A DNA stretch of 64,000 nucleotides from DATKNA01 sp963786765 (GTDB lineage: Bacteria > Actinomycetota > Actinomycetes > Actinomycetales > Kineosporiaceae). A program made the position numbers and the translations under genes. The notes beneath the pieces were generated by a model that worked only from the letters and a program-made list of their open reading frames with translations, made no database searches and was not told the origin of the DNA. Location of the stretch: positions 1 to 64,000 of the forward strand of contig CAWBAJ010000009.1 of assembly GCA_963786765.1 (NCBI GenBank), read 5' to 3'. Positions within the stretch are counted from its first letter, which is position 1, and the number at the start of each line of letters is the position of its first letter. Positions 62,465 through 64,000 of this stretch are shown here, one piece after another.

Positions 62465-64000
62465 GCGAGGACACGACCGCGACTGCGGACCTGGGCGACG
62501 CCGCCACCCGGGGCGAGCGCCGGCGCGCGCTGCAGGCCGAGCGGGAGCGTCAGGCGCAGCGCCAGGCGGAGCGGGAGCGTCAGGCGCAGCCCGAGGCCGG
62601 GGGGCAACTCGAGGAGCAGGCCCCGCCGCTGGCGCACCCGTACGCGGTGACCCTGCCTGAGCAGGAGGCCGCGGTGTTCGTGTCGGACGCGCGCCAGGCG
62701 TCCGAGGCCGACGGCGTCGCTCTCGTACCCGCCGCGGACGCCGGCCCGCCCACAATGATCACCCCCGAGGCCGGCTCGGCGGCGCCGGACGAAAACGTCG
62801 GCGCGCCCGTCGACGCGCACCCGGACGGCGATCTGCCGGCGCGAGGCGGACGGCAGCCGTCGCTTGTCCCGCCACCGTTCGAGCTGCCGCCATTCTCCCT
62901 GCCGTCCGACGCCCCGTCCTCGGACTGGTCGGCGTTCACCCCGGTGATCCCGCCCGAACCGCTGCGCTTCGACGAAGCACCACCTGCCGTGTGGGAGCCG
63001 CAGGAGCCCTGGACGGCGCCGGCGGAGCCAGAGTTCGCCGTCCTGTCCGAGGCCGGCGCCGAGGACAGCGTGTGGACGGTGCCCACGCCGCAGGACGGCA
63101 TGCCGGGGCCCGCGGAGCCGCCGGAGGCCGGCGACCAGCGGCCGGCCGAGTCGGCGGACGAGCTGACCGGGTCTGCCGCTGGAGCGGCCGGCCACGCCGA
63201 TCCCGCGGATCCCGCGGATCCCGCGGATCCCGCGGATCAGAACGCCCGTCCGCTGACGTCGCCGCTGGGGTGGTCCGCGGACCTCTCCCGCGTCGAACTC
63301 TTCCGCTCCGCCCTCGACGATCTCGCGCAGGCGCCGGGGGAAGGTGTCGCGCCCGAGGGCGAGGACCTGTTCCCCGCCGCGACGACCCGCGAGCCGGTTC
63401 CGCTCGACCCCGGGAACGGCGACCCGCACCCGGTCGACGCGTCCGGCGGGTGGACGAGTGGGCCGCCGGCGGATGAGGTGCAGAGCCAGTCGCCCGCCGA
63501 CGAAATGCCGGCGCAGCCGCCCCCCGACGAGCTGCCGGTGCCGCGTTGGGACCAGCTGCCCATGGAGGATCTGCGCGGGGCCGATCTGCCCCCGGAGGGT
63601 CTGCCCGGGGACGCTCTGCCCGGCGAGGAGCCCACGGCCGAAGAGCTGCCGATCGCCGAGCTTCCGGCCGAGGAGTCCGGGGACGGCGAACCCGCGGCGG
63701 ACGAGCTGCCGGTGGACGAGGCACCCGAGAACGAGCTCGGAGCGAGCGAGCCCTGGGCCGACGAGCCCGGGGACGACCCATCGCGCGTGGACGAGCCACC
63801 GGCGGACGAGCTGTCGCCGTCCGAGGATGTGCCGTCCGAGGATGTGCCGCACGAGGGTGCCACGCAGCCCGAAGACGAGGAGCCGTCGCGTGCGCCCGCG
63901 GATGGCGACAGCCATGCGGAGGACCACCCTGCCGCGCCGTTCCTCACCGAACTGCTCGGCGAACGCGTCGCCCCCGCGCCGCCGGCAGCCGAGACTGCGT
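62461..64000 (+). CDS. Long acidic low-complexity N-terminal region, gene continues past window
   Basis: GTG 62461 overlaps the nadD stop and the frame stays open to the last base, giving at least 513 residues with no stop. The opening (about 15-45) is basic and charged, with two RERQAQ repeats. The rest is Pro/Asp/Glu-rich with repeated DELP, ADE and SEDVP units and a DPADPADPADPAD stretch near residue 250. No enzyme domain is visible yet. In many actinobacteria the gene after nadD encodes a LytR-CpsA-Psr cell-wall ligase with a disordered N-terminus, so this may be such a protein; that is inference from position only. Confidence 0.65.
   Translation, partial: MSEDTTATADLGDAATRGERRRALQAERERQAQRQAERERQAQPEAGGQLEEQAPPLAHPYAVTLPEQEAAVFVSDARQASEADGVALVPAADAGPPTMITPEAGSAAPDENVGAPVDAHPDGDLPARGGRQPSLVPPPFELPPFSLPSDAPSSDWSAFTPVIPPEPLRFDEAPPAVWEPQEPWTAPAEPEFAVLSEAGAEDSVWTVPTPQDGMPGPAEPPEAGDQRPAESADELTGSAAGAAGHADPADPADPADPADQNARPLTSPLGWSADLSRVELFRSALDDLAQAPGEGVAPEGEDLFPAATTREPVPLDPGNGDPHPVDASGGWTSGPPADEVQSQSPADEMPAQPPPDELPVPRWDQLPMEDLRGADLPPEGLPGDALPGEEPTAEELPIAELPAEESGDGEPAADELPVDEAPENELGASEPWADEPGDDPSRVDEPPADELSPSEDVPSEDVPHEGATQPEDEEPSRAPADGDSHAEDHPAAPFLTELLGERVAPAPPAAETA
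63199..63237 (+). repeat. 9-bp tandem repeat inside the acidic gene
   Basis: GATCCCGCG is repeated four times plus a final GAT and encodes DPADPADPADPAD. The array is prone to copy-number change in frame. Confidence 0.85.

Noticed and set aside
1..64000. tRNA, rRNA or other structural RNA genes
   Set aside because: I saw no cloverleaf with a TTCGAATC-type arm or rRNA-like sequence; short RNAs without strong landmarks could be missed by eye.

Overview
The window is GC-rich DNA (roughly 70% G+C by eye) with many GTG starts and ATGA/GTGA stop-start overlaps. Its right third has the actinobacterial order radical SAM protein (TIGR03960 type), radical SAM-associated protein (TIGR03936 type), RNase E/G, rplU, rpmA, obg, proB, proA, nadD. 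It therefore comes from a high-GC actinomycete. I cannot name the genus.

Layout. (1) 1-2084: 3' part of a family 2 glycosyltransferase gene whose stop codon is the target of an IS630-type insertion sequence with a frame-broken transposase. (2) 2335-21991: a polysaccharide assembly locus. It encodes two Wzz-like chain-length proteins with degenerate kinase-like tails, a Wzy/O-antigen-ligase-like protein, a Wzx flippase, a GT4 glycosyltransferase and a nucleotide-sugar cassette. The cassette has every enzyme class needed to make GDP-D-glycero-D-manno-heptose: a GmhB-GmhA fusion, an HddC-like nucleotidyltransferase and an HddA-like kinase. Around these lie an RmlC-like epimerase, two NAD-dependent epimerases, a Gfo/Idh/MocA oxidoreductase, two DegT-type sugar aminotransferases, a sugar formyltransferase, a methyltransferase and one unrecognised Rossmann-like protein. 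Most genes overlap or nearly touch, so this is probably one long transcription unit. (3) 22126-33633: four secreted proteins, namely a GH12 glucanase and a DUF1996 protein on the plus strand, and two very large DUF4082/Ig-like proteins on the minus strand. One of the large proteins carries a polysaccharide-deacetylase-like core and the other an N,N-dimethylformamidase-beta-like core. A perfect 17-bp hairpin separates the convergent pairs. (4) 33885-44193: a second sugar locus with AlgD-like GDP-mannose dehydrogenase, GT4, asparagine synthase, bi-domain oxidoreductase, heparinase II/III-like protein and a WbaP-type initiating phosphoglycosyltransferase. (5) 44264-64000: ndk and the housekeeping block. 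Between the two radical SAM-related genes this block holds an extra surface-protein module: a DUF4397 protein, a class F sortase and a membrane-anchored Pro/Ala-rich protein.

How they fit: regions 2 and 4 together supply precursors, an initiating transferase (42676), glycosyltransferases, a flippase, a polymerase and length regulators, which is a Wzx/Wzy-type surface polysaccharide pathway. Region 3 supplies secreted proteins that could bind, trim or modify glycan.

Quality warning: about two dozen single-base indels, mostly one extra G in a GG run, break otherwise perfect genes, including essential ones (obg, RNase E/G). They cluster at 1.5-2.0, 12-13.8, 34.1-36.3, 39-41.8, 44.9-53.3 and 55-56.4 kb and are absent from long stretches elsewhere. 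They look like sequencing or assembly errors, so affected genes are annotated over their full corrected span. The best candidates for new biology are the heptose/formyl-amino-sugar cassette with its GmhB-GmhA fusion and unknown protein at 13877, the two modular secreted giants, and the repeat-rich 414-bp gap before proA.
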